Below, in pieces: positions 33,368-41,192 of a stretch of 42,531 nt of DNA. The stretch is from Candidatus Tumulicola scandinaviensis. GTDB lineage: Bacteria; Vulcanimicrobiota; Vulcanimicrobiia; Vulcanimicrobiales; Vulcanimicrobiaceae. The notes under the pieces are model-generated. The model worked only from the letters and a program-made list of their open reading frames with translations, was not told the origin of the DNA and searched no databases. A program made the translations under genes and the position numbers. Within the stretch, counting starts at the first letter, position 1; each line of letters starts with the position of its first letter. The stretch spans positions 22,991 to 65,521 of the forward strand of contig PLLA01000047.1 of NCBI GenBank assembly GCA_003140835.1. Direction: 5' to 3'.

Positions 33368-34279
33368 ATGGCTGAGGCCGGCTACTTGCTGTTCGACGTT
33401 TTCACCGACCGGGCGTTTGCAGGCAATCCACTAGCGGTCTTTCCCGAAATCACCTTGAGCGACGCGGCGATGCAACGGGTCGCCCGCGAAATGAATCTTT
33501 CGGAAACCGTATTCGTGGTGCGCGGCGACCGGGGTGCGGCCGCCGCCTTGCGCATCTTCACGCCCGGGCGAGAAGTTCAGTTCGCTGGGCACCCGACGGT
33601 CGGTACGGCGATCGCGCTGGTCGATCACCTTGGTTGGATCCGCCCCGACCAAGCCTCGTTCGTCATGCGTCTGGGCATCGGCGACATTCCCATCGCCATC
33701 GATCGGGGAGAGCAAACGACCGCATGGCTAACGACGCCGCCGGTGTCGTTCGGGCGTGAGATCGCGCGCGAGGACGCCGCCTCGATACTCGGAGTCGGCG
33801 TGGCCGATGTTCGCGGCGACCTGCCGGCACAACTCGGCGGGGCCGGAAATCCGTTTCTGTACGTTCCCTTGGCGAGCAAAGCGGCCGTCGATCGAGCGGT
33901 GTTGGACGTTTCGGCGGTCCGCGAACAACTCGGTTGGAACGACATCAACGGCATCTACTTTTTCGCGCAGACCGACGACGGGGCGTACGCTCGAATGTTC
34001 GCGCCAATGTCCGGCATCTCCGAGGATCCGGCTACCGGCAGCGCCACCGGGCCGCTCTATGCATACCTTGCAAAGTGTGGGGCGCTCGCGCGCAAGGAAC
34101 GCTTCGTGAGCGAACAAGGGGTCGCTATGGGGCGCCCATCGGTGTTGCACGTTCGCATCCGGTGGAACGATGACGGTCCCGAGGCGATCGAAGTCGGCGG
34201 CACGGCCGTATTCGTCGGAGAAGGCCGCTTGCGCATGCCCGACGAGTCGGTGAATGCCGGTCCTTCGCCCCACGCCTGA
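33368..34279 (+). CDS. PhzF-family isomerase
   Basis: 303 residues, ATG at 33368. The sequence FDVFTDRAFAGNPLAVF at the N-terminus, NLSETVFV with the catalytic-type Glu46, and the second-lobe motif with EDPATGSATGPL are the standard PhzF/diaminopimelate-epimerase-fold signatures. In phenazine makers PhzF isomerises a dihydro-anthranilate; most homologues, including this one with no other phenazine genes nearby, have unknown substrates. It is cytoplasmic. Its 3' end overlaps the threonylcarbamoyl-AMP synthase gene by 26 bases, so the two are cotranscribed. Confidence 0.93.
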   Translation: MAEAGYLLFDVFTDRAFAGNPLAVFPEITLSDAAMQRVAREMNLSETVFVVRGDRGAAAALRIFTPGREVQFAGHPTVGTAIALVDHLGWIRPDQASFVMRLGIGDIPIAIDRGEQTTAWLTTPPVSFGREIAREDAASILGVGVADVRGDLPAQLGGAGNPFLYVPLASKAAVDRAVLDVSAVREQLGWNDINGIYFFAQTDDGAYARMFAPMSGISEDPATGSATGPLYAYLAKCGALARKERFVSEQGVAMGRPSVLHVRIRWNDDGPEAIEVGGTAVFVGEGRLRMPDESVNAGPSPHA

Positions 34280-35213
34280 AAATCTCGATCGAGCGGCCGC
34301 CGCGCTGCGCGCCGGCGGCGTCGTAGCGATTCCAACCGAAACCGTCTACGGGCTCGCCGCGAACGCATTCGATGCGCGAGCGGTCGCGCGCATCTTCGAA
34401 ATCAAACGGCGTCCCACTTTCGACCCCTTGATCGTGCACGTACTCGACGAGGCGATGCTCGCGCGCGTCGTAGCGTGCGTGCCGCCCGCAGCGCGGGCGC
34501 TGATCGAACGTTTTTGGCCGGGACCGCTGACGTTGGTCCTTCGCAAGCAGCCATCGGTACCCGAGCTGGTGACCTCGGGTTTGCCGACGGTCGCCGTTCG
34601 GATGCCGTCGCACCCCGTCGCGCGGTCGATCCTCGAACGTACCGGCACGCCGCTGGCAGCGCCCAGTGCCAACCTTTTCGGACGCCTGAGCCCCACTCGT
34701 GCCGAGCACGTCGAACGCGCGCTAGGCCACCATATCGACTTCATCCTCGACGGCGGTCCCGCCGAGTTCGGCCTCGAGTCGACCATCGTAACGCTCAAGC
34801 CGGCTCCGGCAGTGCTGCGGCCGGGTTCGATTACGATCGAGGAGATCGAGCAGGTTACCGGTCCACTCCCCGCCGAGCAATCGGACGCGAACCATCCGGT
34901 TATGCCGGGTGGGTTGCCGCAGCATTACGCCCCCGCTACGCCGATCCGGCTGGTTCGTGCGGAAACCGTTCCGTCCGCAGAGCGCGAGCGAGCCGGCTTC
35001 ATCGCGCTGTCGCAGCGTGCCGAGGGTTACGCGCAGGCACGGCAGCTTTCGAATCGGGGCGACCTCCGTGAGGCGGCCGCGCGGCTATTCGAGACCCTTC
35101 ACGAGCTCGACGATCTCGGGCTGGAGCGCATCGACGTCGAGCCGCTGCCGGAGCGGGGGCTCGGAATCGCCATCATGGACCGGTTGCGACGCGCCTCGAA
35201 CGTTGAGTTTTGA
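34254..35213 (+). CDS. L-threonylcarbamoyladenylate synthase (Sua5 type)
   Basis: 319 residues, ATG at 34254. The YrdC/TsaC core has IPTETVYGLAANA, the KRRP motif in FEIKRRPTFDPL, and AAPSANLFGRLSPT. The extra 120 residues after about residue 200, starting with PGGLPQHYAPATPIRL, are the C-terminal Sua5 domain, so this is the long Sua5/YwlC type and not the short TsaC. It makes threonylcarbamoyl-AMP from threonine, bicarbonate and ATP for the t6A modification at position 37 of ANN-decoding tRNAs. It is probably essential. It overlaps the PhzF-like gene by 26 bases and is followed by the S41 protease gene after 45 bases. Confidence 0.94.
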   Translation: MPVLRPTPENLDRAAAALRAGGVVAIPTETVYGLAANAFDARAVARIFEIKRRPTFDPLIVHVLDEAMLARVVACVPPAARALIERFWPGPLTLVLRKQPSVPELVTSGLPTVAVRMPSHPVARSILERTGTPLAAPSANLFGRLSPTRAEHVERALGHHIDFILDGGPAEFGLESTIVTLKPAPAVLRPGSITIEEIEQVTGPLPAEQSDANHPVMPGGLPQHYAPATPIRLVRAETVPSAERERAGFIALSQRAEGYAQARQLSNRGDLREAAARLFETLHELDDLGLERIDVEPLPERGLGIAIMDRLRRASNVEF

Positions 35214-35258
35214 AACGAACGAGGTATCTCGCGCGTTTCGCCGGTAGAGAAGGACATA

Positions 35259-36593
35259 ATGCCGATGTCTGTTGGATCGCGCGCTCGTTTCGCGCTTGTA
35301 ACCCTTGCGGTTTTTTGTTTGGGCGCGTCGCCCGCGCCGGCGCTTCCGTCGGCCGTGGCGGCCGACGTCCACGAGAGCTACCGGCTCTTGACGGCGAGCG
35401 CATACCACCCGGTGAGCCCGCAGGTGTTGCTGGCGGCCGCGAGCGATGCGCTAGCGGAACAGGCGCGCAAGCAAGGCGTCACGATTACCCCTCCCGTTTT
35501 GCGCGTCGAGGCGGACGACGACGCTACCGTGAACGACCTGGATGCGGCGATTGCGTCGGCAGCCGCGGCGAGCCACGGAACGGCGACCGATTTTGCGTAC
35601 GCCGCAATTTCGGCGATGACCAAATCCGTCGGCGATCGGTATACCCAGTTCTTCACCCCCGACGAGTTCAAACAGTTTAACGAAGCGCTCGATCCCGAAC
35701 GCATCAGCGGGATCGGCGTGATGATCGAACCCGATCCGGTCACCGGCGACGTTCGCCTAACGTACGTCGTTCCCGAGACCCCGGCCGACCGTGCCGGCCT
35801 GCGCGCCGGTGACGTGTTGACCGCGATCGATACCACGCCGACGAGAGGCTTAACCGTGGAGGCGGCCAGCAAACTCTTGCGCGGCCGCGCCGGAACGACC
35901 GTCGCTGTGACCGTCATGCGCTCGGGCGTGGCGGACGCCGCCTACACGATCCGCCGCGAAGAAGTGCAGCCGCCGACCGTGGTTTTCAAAATGCTGCCCG
36001 GCAACATCGGCTACGTGTACGTCATGGCATTCGGTAAGGCCACGCCGGCGGAATTCGATACCGCCATCGGACGGCTGAAGGATCAAGATGCGAAAGCGCT
36101 GGTCCTCGACCTTCGCAACGACGGCGGCGGCTACGTCGATTCGGCGCTCCTCATCAGCCGGCGATTCATCGCCAATAAGGCGCTGCTCACCGTCGAGGAA
36201 CGCGGCGAGCACGCAACGACGATCGACGCCGCCAACGAAACGTCGGTGTCGCTTCCGGTCACGGTGCTCGTCAACCAATACACGGCATCGGCATCCGAGA
36301 TTACGGCCGGCGCGTTGCAAGACGACGGCGTCGGGACCTTGGTCGGTATCAAGACGTTCGGCAAGGGTGTGATGCAGACGTTGACGCCGCTGCCCGACGG
36401 CGCGGCCATTAAGATCACGACCGCGCACTATCTCACGCCGCGTCGCCGCGACATCAACCTGCGGGGCATCGAGCCGGATCTCCGTGTCGACGAGAACAAG
36501 GAAGCCCGCTACGGGGATATCGATCGCGACGCTCAGTTGCGCGCCGCGCTCGCGTTTCTCGAGAAGAAGATCGCGCAGGCAAAGCCGCTCTAG
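35259..36593 (+). CDS. S41 family C-terminal processing protease (CtpA/Tsp-like)
   Basis: 444 residues, ATG at 35259 with GAAGGA 5-6 bases upstream. A Sec signal ends near residue 28 (GASPAPA). A PDZ domain (about 140-230) contains ISGIGVMIEP and TPADRAGLRAGDVLTAID. The protease domain has catalytic Ser344 in TASASEI, Asp355 in LQDD and Lys369 in FGKG, spaced exactly like Ser430, Asp441 and Lys455 of E. coli Tsp. It should trim or degrade periplasmic proteins by recognising their C-termini. The tRNA-Val gene starts 15 bases downstream and may share its transcript. Confidence 0.94.
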   Translation: MPMSVGSRARFALVTLAVFCLGASPAPALPSAVAADVHESYRLLTASAYHPVSPQVLLAAASDALAEQARKQGVTITPPVLRVEADDDATVNDLDAAIASAAAASHGTATDFAYAAISAMTKSVGDRYTQFFTPDEFKQFNEALDPERISGIGVMIEPDPVTGDVRLTYVVPETPADRAGLRAGDVLTAIDTTPTRGLTVEAASKLLRGRAGTTVAVTVMRSGVADAAYTIRREEVQPPTVVFKMLPGNIGYVYVMAFGKATPAEFDTAIGRLKDQDAKALVLDLRNDGGGYVDSALLISRRFIANKALLTVEERGEHATTIDAANETSVSLPVTVLVNQYTASASEITAGALQDDGVGTLVGIKTFGKGVMQTLTPLPDGAAIKITTAHYLTPRRRDINLRGIEPDLRVDENKEARYGDIDRDAQLRAALAFLEKKIAQAKPL

Positions 36594-36608
36594 GCAGCGC
36601 CGAAGGAC

Positions 36609-36684
36609 GGGCGATTAGCTCAGCTGGGAGAGCGCCTCCCTTACAAGGAGGATGTCGGCGGTTCGAGCCCGTCATCGCCCACCA
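36609..36684 (+). tRNA. tRNA-Val (anticodon UAC)
   Basis: A full cloverleaf can be folded: acceptor GGGCGAT pairs with ATCGCCC, the D arm is GCTC...GAGC, the anticodon stem CCTCC/GGAGG has loop CTTACAA with anticodon TAC at 36642-36644, and the T arm has loop TTCGAGC. A is the discriminator base and CCA (36682-36684) is encoded. An integrase gene points at its 3' end, so this gene is the probable attachment site of the adjacent element. Confidence 0.97.
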
Positions 36685-36744
36685 TAGTTTAGCCTTATTT
36701 TACTGAATGCTTTGACCGAGCGGCCGTTTCGGTTCTCTCGAGGC

Positions 36745-36765
36745 TACAACCTAAAGTACAACCTA
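36745..36765. repeat. Direct repeats TACAACCTA next to the integrase gene
   Basis: TACAACCTA occurs perfectly at 36745-36753 and 36757-36765, a 12-base period, about 60 bases from the tRNA 3' end. The right copy covers the integrase stop codon. Short direct repeats near a tRNA attachment site are typical of integrase arm-binding sites, so that role is proposed. Confidence 0.5.
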
Positions 36766-37899
36766 TTTCGAAATCCGCTTGGGCGCGAGCAGGGCGTCGA
36801 TGTCCCTCGCTGCTTGTTTGCCTAGCTCCGGGACGTAGTGTGAGTAGAGCGCCATAGTGAGCCGCGGGTCCGCGTGCCCGAGCCTCGCAGCCACGGTCTT
36901 GGGAGACGTGCCGGCGACGAGCGACATCGTCGCGGAGGTATGCCTTAAGCCGTGCGGAGTCAGGCCCTTGATCCTGGCCTTTTTAGCGATCGGGTCCAGA
37001 CTGTCGCGGCGAAGGTTGCTTCGCCCAGGGTGAGTACCGATGGGCGTTACGAAAACGAAATCGGTGTCCAGTCGCTCCTTCGATGCGGCCTGTTTTCGGC
37101 GTCGCAGGGCCTCAGCTGCGATAACCCCGATGTCGATGGACCGGCGAGAACCCTTCGTCTTGGTTTGCGCGACCTCAGACCGACCGCCGACCTCGACCAC
37201 GGCCTGTCGGATTGTCACGGTTCGGGCCCTCAAGTCGACGTCGGTCCATTCGAGACCGAGCGTTTCTCCCAGGCGCGTCCCGGCCGTCAGCATCAAGATC
37301 CAGGCAGCTTCATAGCGATCGTCTCGACACGCCTTGATAAATGCGCGCGCCTCGGAGGCCGACAATGCACGGCGTTCCTGCGGTGTGTGACGCGGTGCTC
37401 CAACAAGTGAAAACGGGTTGGCCTTCCTATAGCGGCCCTCTTTGATGGCCACATTGAAAGCGCGCGTCATCGCGACACTTAACTTGTGAACTGCAGCTCC
37501 GCCGATACCTTTGGCGTCGAGTTCAGCGTACAAGCCCCTGACATGATCGACATCGAACTTCTCGAGCTGCACGCTGCCGAGGAGTTGTTGTGCATGAAGG
37601 CGCCACGCGCCCTTATATGAGAAGTAAGTATTGGGACGCAGCTGCAGCCTGACGTCCTCGAGCCACTTTTCAACCCATTCCCCGACTGTGCCAACAGCGC
37701 GAGGAGCAATCGATCCGCCGCCGGCGGCGCGCAAGTCCGTAATCTTGCGCATCAGTTCCGACTTGGTTTTTGCATAGAGAAAGCGACGCTTGCGTTTACC
37801 GTCGCTTCCTTGGGGTAACTCGATTGCATATGCCCAGAGGCCCGTACTCTTGTGGCGGACGATGCTGCCCTCGCCTTTAGCTCGCCGCTTGTTTCCCAT
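36763..37899 (-). CDS. Tyrosine recombinase (integrase)
   Basis: 378 residues, ATG at 37899. The N-terminal part (KGEGSIVRHKSTGLWAYAI) is an arm-type binding domain, residues 70-160 the core-binding SAM-like domain, and the C-terminal half the catalytic domain. It has Arg209 (AGTRLGE), Lys249 (TKTKG), His316 and Arg319 (HGLRH), His342 (LGHAD) and the nucleophile Tyr352 (ALYSHY), so it looks active. It should insert and excise the element at the tRNA-Val 3' end. The gene follows the repressor-like gene by 11 bases on the same strand, without a clear ribosome site of its own, so translation may be coupled. Confidence 0.95.
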   Translation of the reverse strand: MGNKRRAKGEGSIVRHKSTGLWAYAIELPQGSDGKRKRRFLYAKTKSELMRKITDLRAAGGGSIAPRAVGTVGEWVEKWLEDVRLQLRPNTYFSYKGAWRLHAQQLLGSVQLEKFDVDHVRGLYAELDAKGIGGAAVHKLSVAMTRAFNVAIKEGRYRKANPFSLVGAPRHTPQERRALSASEARAFIKACRDDRYEAAWILMLTAGTRLGETLGLEWTDVDLRARTVTIRQAVVEVGGRSEVAQTKTKGSRRSIDIGVIAAEALRRRKQAASKERLDTDFVFVTPIGTHPGRSNLRRDSLDPIAKKARIKGLTPHGLRHTSATMSLVAGTSPKTVAARLGHADPRLTMALYSHYVPELGKQAARDIDALLAPKRISK

Positions 37900-37910
37900 G
37901 TAACTAACGT

Positions 37911-38726
37911 TCAGACTTCCGCCGGTAATGTTCCCGATAGCTTGTTTTTTAGCGACTGATACTTCTCGAAGTCAGGCCAATGTTCGTCGCCGTGAAGGCG
38001 CTTAAGCATCTCGATAACAGGCATACGCTTTTCATAGAAGAACGCTGAGAGAACGTTTTCGACGGCAAGCCATTCGTGCCAGGTTACACCCGTTAGATGT
38101 AGGATCTTCCAAACGCGAAGCAGGATGTCTTCCTGATCCAATAACGAGGGCCGTTTCTTACTAATCCTTGAAAGCAAGTCGAATCGCGGCTTCAATATGC
38201 TTCCTACCGTTAACCACTTTTCGAGGAGTTCTTTTCGGTCCTCATCCAGGCTCATCATGAGTACTAACGGAAAACCCGGCTCTCGATCCCAATAGGGTCG
38301 ACGCATTGCGCGTGAGCGGCACAGCTCTAGCTCTGCGGTCCAGAAGCACTCCATACGTAGCTGCGGATCCGCTCGTAACAGTCGAACGGCTTCGGAAATT
38401 GCGCCGTCATCGAAAAGCGGTTCGACTGTCCGCGGTTTCAAATATTGATCGATGGAGCTCCAATCCGGTCCTTCGTAGCTGAGGCTCATCGCGCTTCTCA
38501 CGGGCTCCAAAAATAGGTCAACGTAGCGATCGCCCATAGCGAGAATCTTGGCGTAGACGAGCGCGACTTTTAGGGTTAGACGCTTGGTCTCAAAGTGGGC
38601 CTTCACGTTGCGGCTGGTAACGTGGCCACCGGAGGCCTCCGCGTAGCGCCTAGCAAGTTCCCCTTGTGAAATTCGCCGATGGGTAGAAATGAGCGCAACT
38701 TCAGTCATGAGGGGGTTGCCGGCCAC
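37911..38726 (-). CDS. Probable element repressor with an XRE-like HTH
   Basis: About 271 residues from the GTG at 38726, which has GGAG 6 bases upstream; the frame stays open to a TTG at 38777 inside the palindrome, which is less suitable. Residues 15-65 (HRRISQGELARRYAEAS, SRNVKAHFETKRLT, ALVYAKILAMG) resemble a cro/CI-type helix-turn-helix with a slightly longer turn. The remaining 200 residues are helical with many Trp and Arg (WDREPGFPLVLMM, GVTWHEWLAVENVL) and match nothing I recognise. Position supports a repressor: it is divergent from the early operon, separated from it by a palindrome, and followed by the integrase. Function is inferred from context and the HTH alone. Confidence 0.6.
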   Translation of the reverse strand: MAGNPLMTEVALISTHRRISQGELARRYAEASGGHVTSRNVKAHFETKRLTLKVALVYAKILAMGDRYVDLFLEPVRSAMSLSYEGPDWSSIDQYLKPRTVEPLFDDGAISEAVRLLRADPQLRMECFWTAELELCRSRAMRRPYWDREPGFPLVLMMSLDEDRKELLEKWLTVGSILKPRFDLLSRISKKRPSLLDQEDILLRVWKILHLTGVTWHEWLAVENVLSAFFYEKRMPVIEMLKRLHGDEHWPDFEKYQSLKNKLSGTLPAEV

Positions 38727-38769
38727 ACCTGGCTCCGCATAGCGCTTCAGGCTGGATTCTCGAGCCAAA

Positions 38770-38803
38770 TTTAGCAACCTTTCTAGTCCTAGAACTTGCT
38801 AAA
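38770..38803. promoter_or_regulatory. Nested palindrome, likely operator of the element
   Basis: An outer inverted repeat, TTTAGCAA (38770-38777) and TTGCTAAA (38796-38803), encloses an inner perfect one, TTCTAG-TC-CTAGAA (38781-38794). The whole 34 bases are almost symmetric. The site lies between the divergent repressor-like gene and the HTH_17 gene at 38825, exactly where a cI/cro-type operator is expected. No clear sigma70 promoter could be placed beside it. Confidence 0.6.
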
Positions 38804-38824
38804 ACGGTGCTTTAGGCTAGAGCC

Positions 38825-39061
38825 ATGGGAATTCCCCTTTCGCCCAAGAGCGAACAGCGTGGGCGCAAGCCGCCTCGTGAGGCCATCGAGCGTCGAGCAC
38901 TGAGCGTCATCGAATCAGCTCAGACCCTCGGAATCCATCGGAACTCCGTGTACCGACTCATCGAGGCTGGGTTGCTCCGCTATGTCAGATTGGCCGGCGG
39001 CGAGATCCGCGTTCCTGTGGCGGCGATCGACGAGTACCTCGCTGGCGGCAAGACGGCCTAG
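38825..39061 (+). CDS. Excisionase-like helix-turn-helix (HTH_17) protein
   Basis: 78 residues, ATG at 38825. A basic N-terminus is followed by a MerR-like winged helix: SVIESAQTLGIHRNSVYRLIEAGLLRYVRLAGGEIRVPVAAIDEYLAG. The VYRLIEAGLL and IRVPVAAIDEYL segments are the usual DNA-binding core and strand-helix end of the 'DNA-binding domain, excisionase family'. It may be the recombination directionality factor of the element or an early transcription regulator. It is the first gene of the rightward operon, 21 bases after the palindrome, and has almost no leader, so leaderless or very short-leader translation is possible. Confidence 0.85.
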   Translation: MGIPLSPKSEQRGRKPPREAIERRALSVIESAQTLGIHRNSVYRLIEAGLLRYVRLAGGEIRVPVAAIDEYLAGGKTA

Positions 39062-39064
39062 AGC

Positions 39065-40885
39065 TTGTCCTACCGCGGCTTACCAGCTGCCGTCGGTCTC
39101 GATCGCGATGTGTTTGGTGTGCCACCACCGACGCAGCTTTCGACCTTCGAGCCAACTCGTTTCTTTCGCGTAAGATCGCAGTCAACCGATAAGCCGACTG
39201 TTCCACCCATTCATGTATGGCACGAGCCGTCGGAGGTTCCGTTCCCCATCCTCAAGCGGCTGCGGCGCACGAAGGATGCTCCGCCCGGTCCAAAGCCGCG
39301 CAAGTGCTCCGACTGCGGAGCGAGGGGTGTCAAACTCTATCGCGGATGGAAGGGAGGCGCCTGGTGCGATGCGTGCGCCACCCATCCGACAATCCCCAGG
39401 GACGCGGCTGAGGGTGTCGAGCCTGAATATGTTCTCTGGCGGGCGAGCGGAAACGCAAAGCGTGGTGAGGGAATCGGCTACGACGGGGCATTATTGCCGG
39501 CCGAGTCGTCACGCCCCAAACCGCGTTGGTTTAAGGCGCCGTCGAAGAAGCGGGAAGTTGGTTTCGGTGTCTCGTCGATTGTAAATCGTGCTGACCTCTT
39601 GCTTATTATCCGACGCATCGCCCACGAAAATGGCGGACGCTGCTTCGGACGCGCCAGCGGGCAACTCGGCGACGGGCTGGCGCTTCAGTATCAACACGGA
39701 ATCTATCGTCGCCAGGCGCAGCACGATCTGTTCAATACTGGCGACGTGCTGACAAATAACAAGGGTGTCCGTCTCAGCGAACGGATCGACAGATACGTAC
39801 CGAAACTCGAGATCACCGAAGCCATCGGCTATGTTCCGCCCGAGCATCGCATCGTCGATCCGAACGCGGAGTCTATAGCCTTAAAGGCCGAGCTCATCGA
39901 TGAGAATGATCGGAAGCTAAAATCACTCCTCGACGACCTTTCCGACCGGATTTTCACGGCCGGCAACACTTCTGATCGGGTCTTCGTCGAACGGCCCAAG
40001 TGGATACCGGCGGCATTTGCTCCGCTTGAGGGCAGCGCAAAACACTGGGCGCTGGCGTGGTCCGGCATCCATATGCGTAAGCGCTGGCCACAGATCGACT
40101 TCGAAAAAATGGACTGTGAGCGGTCGACGCGTCATGCCGAGATATTCCGCGGCGTACGCGATTGGAACCGTGCACGCCGTATCACCGAAGCCGAACGCGA
40201 GCGGATACTTGCGAGTTTACCGGACTGCGCACCCCCTCTTGAGCCGAAGCAAATCGTCGCGTATCTCGCTGCGTGCGTCGATGAACCGCCGGAATGCGAG
40301 CAATGCTCGCGACCGATCGACATGAAGCAGGTGGAACGTGCGGTTCGCAGCACGCATGGTCGCTTTACGGCGCGATTCTGTGGCGCGGAGCAATGCCAAC
40401 GAGCCGCCGATGCTCAGCGTAAAGCATTGGACCGGCGAAAGGAAAAGATCGCGGAGGCTCAGGGCTTTAGTGTGTGGCTCGGGAGAGACTTCGCCGTATT
40501 CGGCGCCCTGGCGTTTGCACGCAATCTCAGTGTATGGCGGCAGTCGTTTATCCCGTCCAGTGAAGTTGCAGATCGTAAGGATTGGCTTGAGACTTGGCGG
40601 GCTGAAGCGGAGCGTTACTCAGAGCACCGTCTGGCTGCCAACATGCACACGCCGCGCGTCCGAGTGCACAACAAAGCAAAGTGGGAAGAAGAGCACAACG
40701 GCTCCGGCGATCCGTGGCATCAGCCCAATCAGAACCGGCACTCAAACAACCCCCGGACATACTTTTACAACAATTATATGGGAAGGGACTCGTCCTCCCG
40801 CGAGGAGTGCGAGTTTCGCGCGCCCCCTTTTTTGCCACATGAATCACGAATTGTACCCACTGAAATCACGGAGGCTCTACCATGA
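39065..40885 (+). CDS. Element protein of unknown family with two cysteine clusters
   Basis: 606 residues from the TTG at 39065, 3 bases after the preceding stop; no ribosome site is seen, so re-initiation is presumed and the real start may be further in. Two zinc-ribbon-like clusters are visible: C81-x2-C84-x16-C101-x2-C104 (KCSDCG ... WCDACA) and C411-x2-C414-x24-C439-x4-C444 (CEQC ... FCGAEQC). The middle (about 180-400) is mixed, with VSSIVNRADLLLIIRRIAHE and DRYVPKLEITEAIG. The C-terminus is polar and Asn-rich. No catalytic motif is recognised. Its place just before a regulator and the replication gene suggests a role in replication, nucleic-acid binding or host takeover; this is only inference. 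Confidence 0.8.
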   Translation: MSYRGLPAAVGLDRDVFGVPPPTQLSTFEPTRFFRVRSQSTDKPTVPPIHVWHEPSEVPFPILKRLRRTKDAPPGPKPRKCSDCGARGVKLYRGWKGGAWCDACATHPTIPRDAAEGVEPEYVLWRASGNAKRGEGIGYDGALLPAESSRPKPRWFKAPSKKREVGFGVSSIVNRADLLLIIRRIAHENGGRCFGRASGQLGDGLALQYQHGIYRRQAQHDLFNTGDVLTNNKGVRLSERIDRYVPKLEITEAIGYVPPEHRIVDPNAESIALKAELIDENDRKLKSLLDDLSDRIFTAGNTSDRVFVERPKWIPAAFAPLEGSAKHWALAWSGIHMRKRWPQIDFEKMDCERSTRHAEIFRGVRDWNRARRITEAERERILASLPDCAPPLEPKQIVAYLAACVDEPPECEQCSRPIDMKQVERAVRSTHGRFTARFCGAEQCQRAADAQRKALDRRKEKIAEAQGFSVWLGRDFAVFGALAFARNLSVWRQSFIPSSEVADRKDWLETWRAEAERYSEHRLAANMHTPRVRVHNKAKWEEEHNGSGDPWHQPNQNRHSNNPRTYFYNNYMGRDSSSREECEFRAPPFLPHESRIVPTEITEALP

Positions 40886-41073
40886 CTCATTTGCGTCAGC
40901 TTCGCCAAGAACGTGGACTCACGCAGCGTGAAGTGGCTGCGCGAGCCGGAATTGACATCCAGAGGATCAGCTCCGCCGAACGGTCGCCGGACCCAAAACG
41001 CATTTCGATTGGCACCGCGCTTCCGCTAGCGCGCGCGCTCGGCATCGAACCGAGTGAGATTCTTAACACCTAG
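40882..41073 (+). CDS. Small XRE-family regulator
   Basis: 63 residues, ATG at 40882 overlapping the preceding stop (ATGA), with GGAGG 7 bases upstream. The whole protein is a single HTH_3 domain: LRQLRQERGLTQREVAARAGI, then DIQRISSAERSP, then ALPLARALGIEPSEIL. It resembles a Cro-like or antirepressor-type regulator of phages and plasmids. It probably controls the same operon or its palindrome. It has no dimerisation extension, so it may act with another partner. Confidence 0.9.
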   Translation: MTHLRQLRQERGLTQREVAARAGIDIQRISSAERSPDPKRISIGTALPLARALGIEPSEILNT

Positions 41074-41097
41074 CCAGCCGTCTGACCAAAAGAAAAA

Positions 41098-41115
41098 CCC
41101 CGCTTGCAGGCGGGG
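41098..41115 (-). terminator. Minus-strand intrinsic-terminator-like hairpin
   Basis: CCCCGC and GCGGGG form a perfect 6-base stem with a 6-base loop. On the minus strand the stem is followed directly by TTTTTCTTTT, the layout of an intrinsic terminator for leftward transcripts. On the plus strand it is preceded by A residues and followed by the GGAG of the 21-codon ORF, so there it may instead act as an mRNA structure before that ribosome site. Confidence 0.55.
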
Positions 41116-41126
41116 CGGAGAATCAC

Positions 41127-41192
41127 ATGTCTGAAACGACCTTACCATACGGCGGCTGCCGCACGCAACTGTTCGCGGGGACGCTTACATGA
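41127..41192 (+). CDS. 21-codon leader ORF coupled to the replication gene
   Basis: ATG at 41127 with GGAG 6 bases upstream (41117-41120), which is a better ribosome site than that of the next gene. It encodes MSETTLPYGGCRTQLFAGTL plus one residue and ends in TGA at 41190-41192, overlapping the ATG at 41189 of the replication protein (ATGA). The layout is classic translational coupling. The hairpin at 41098-41115 stands just before its ribosome site. The peptide may have no role beyond coupling. Confidence 0.55.
   Translation: MSETTLPYGGCRTQLFAGTLT

Noticed and set aside
33368-34279. Phenazine biosynthesis from the PhzF-like gene
   Set aside because: No other phz gene is nearby, and PhzF-family proteins are widespread with unknown substrates.
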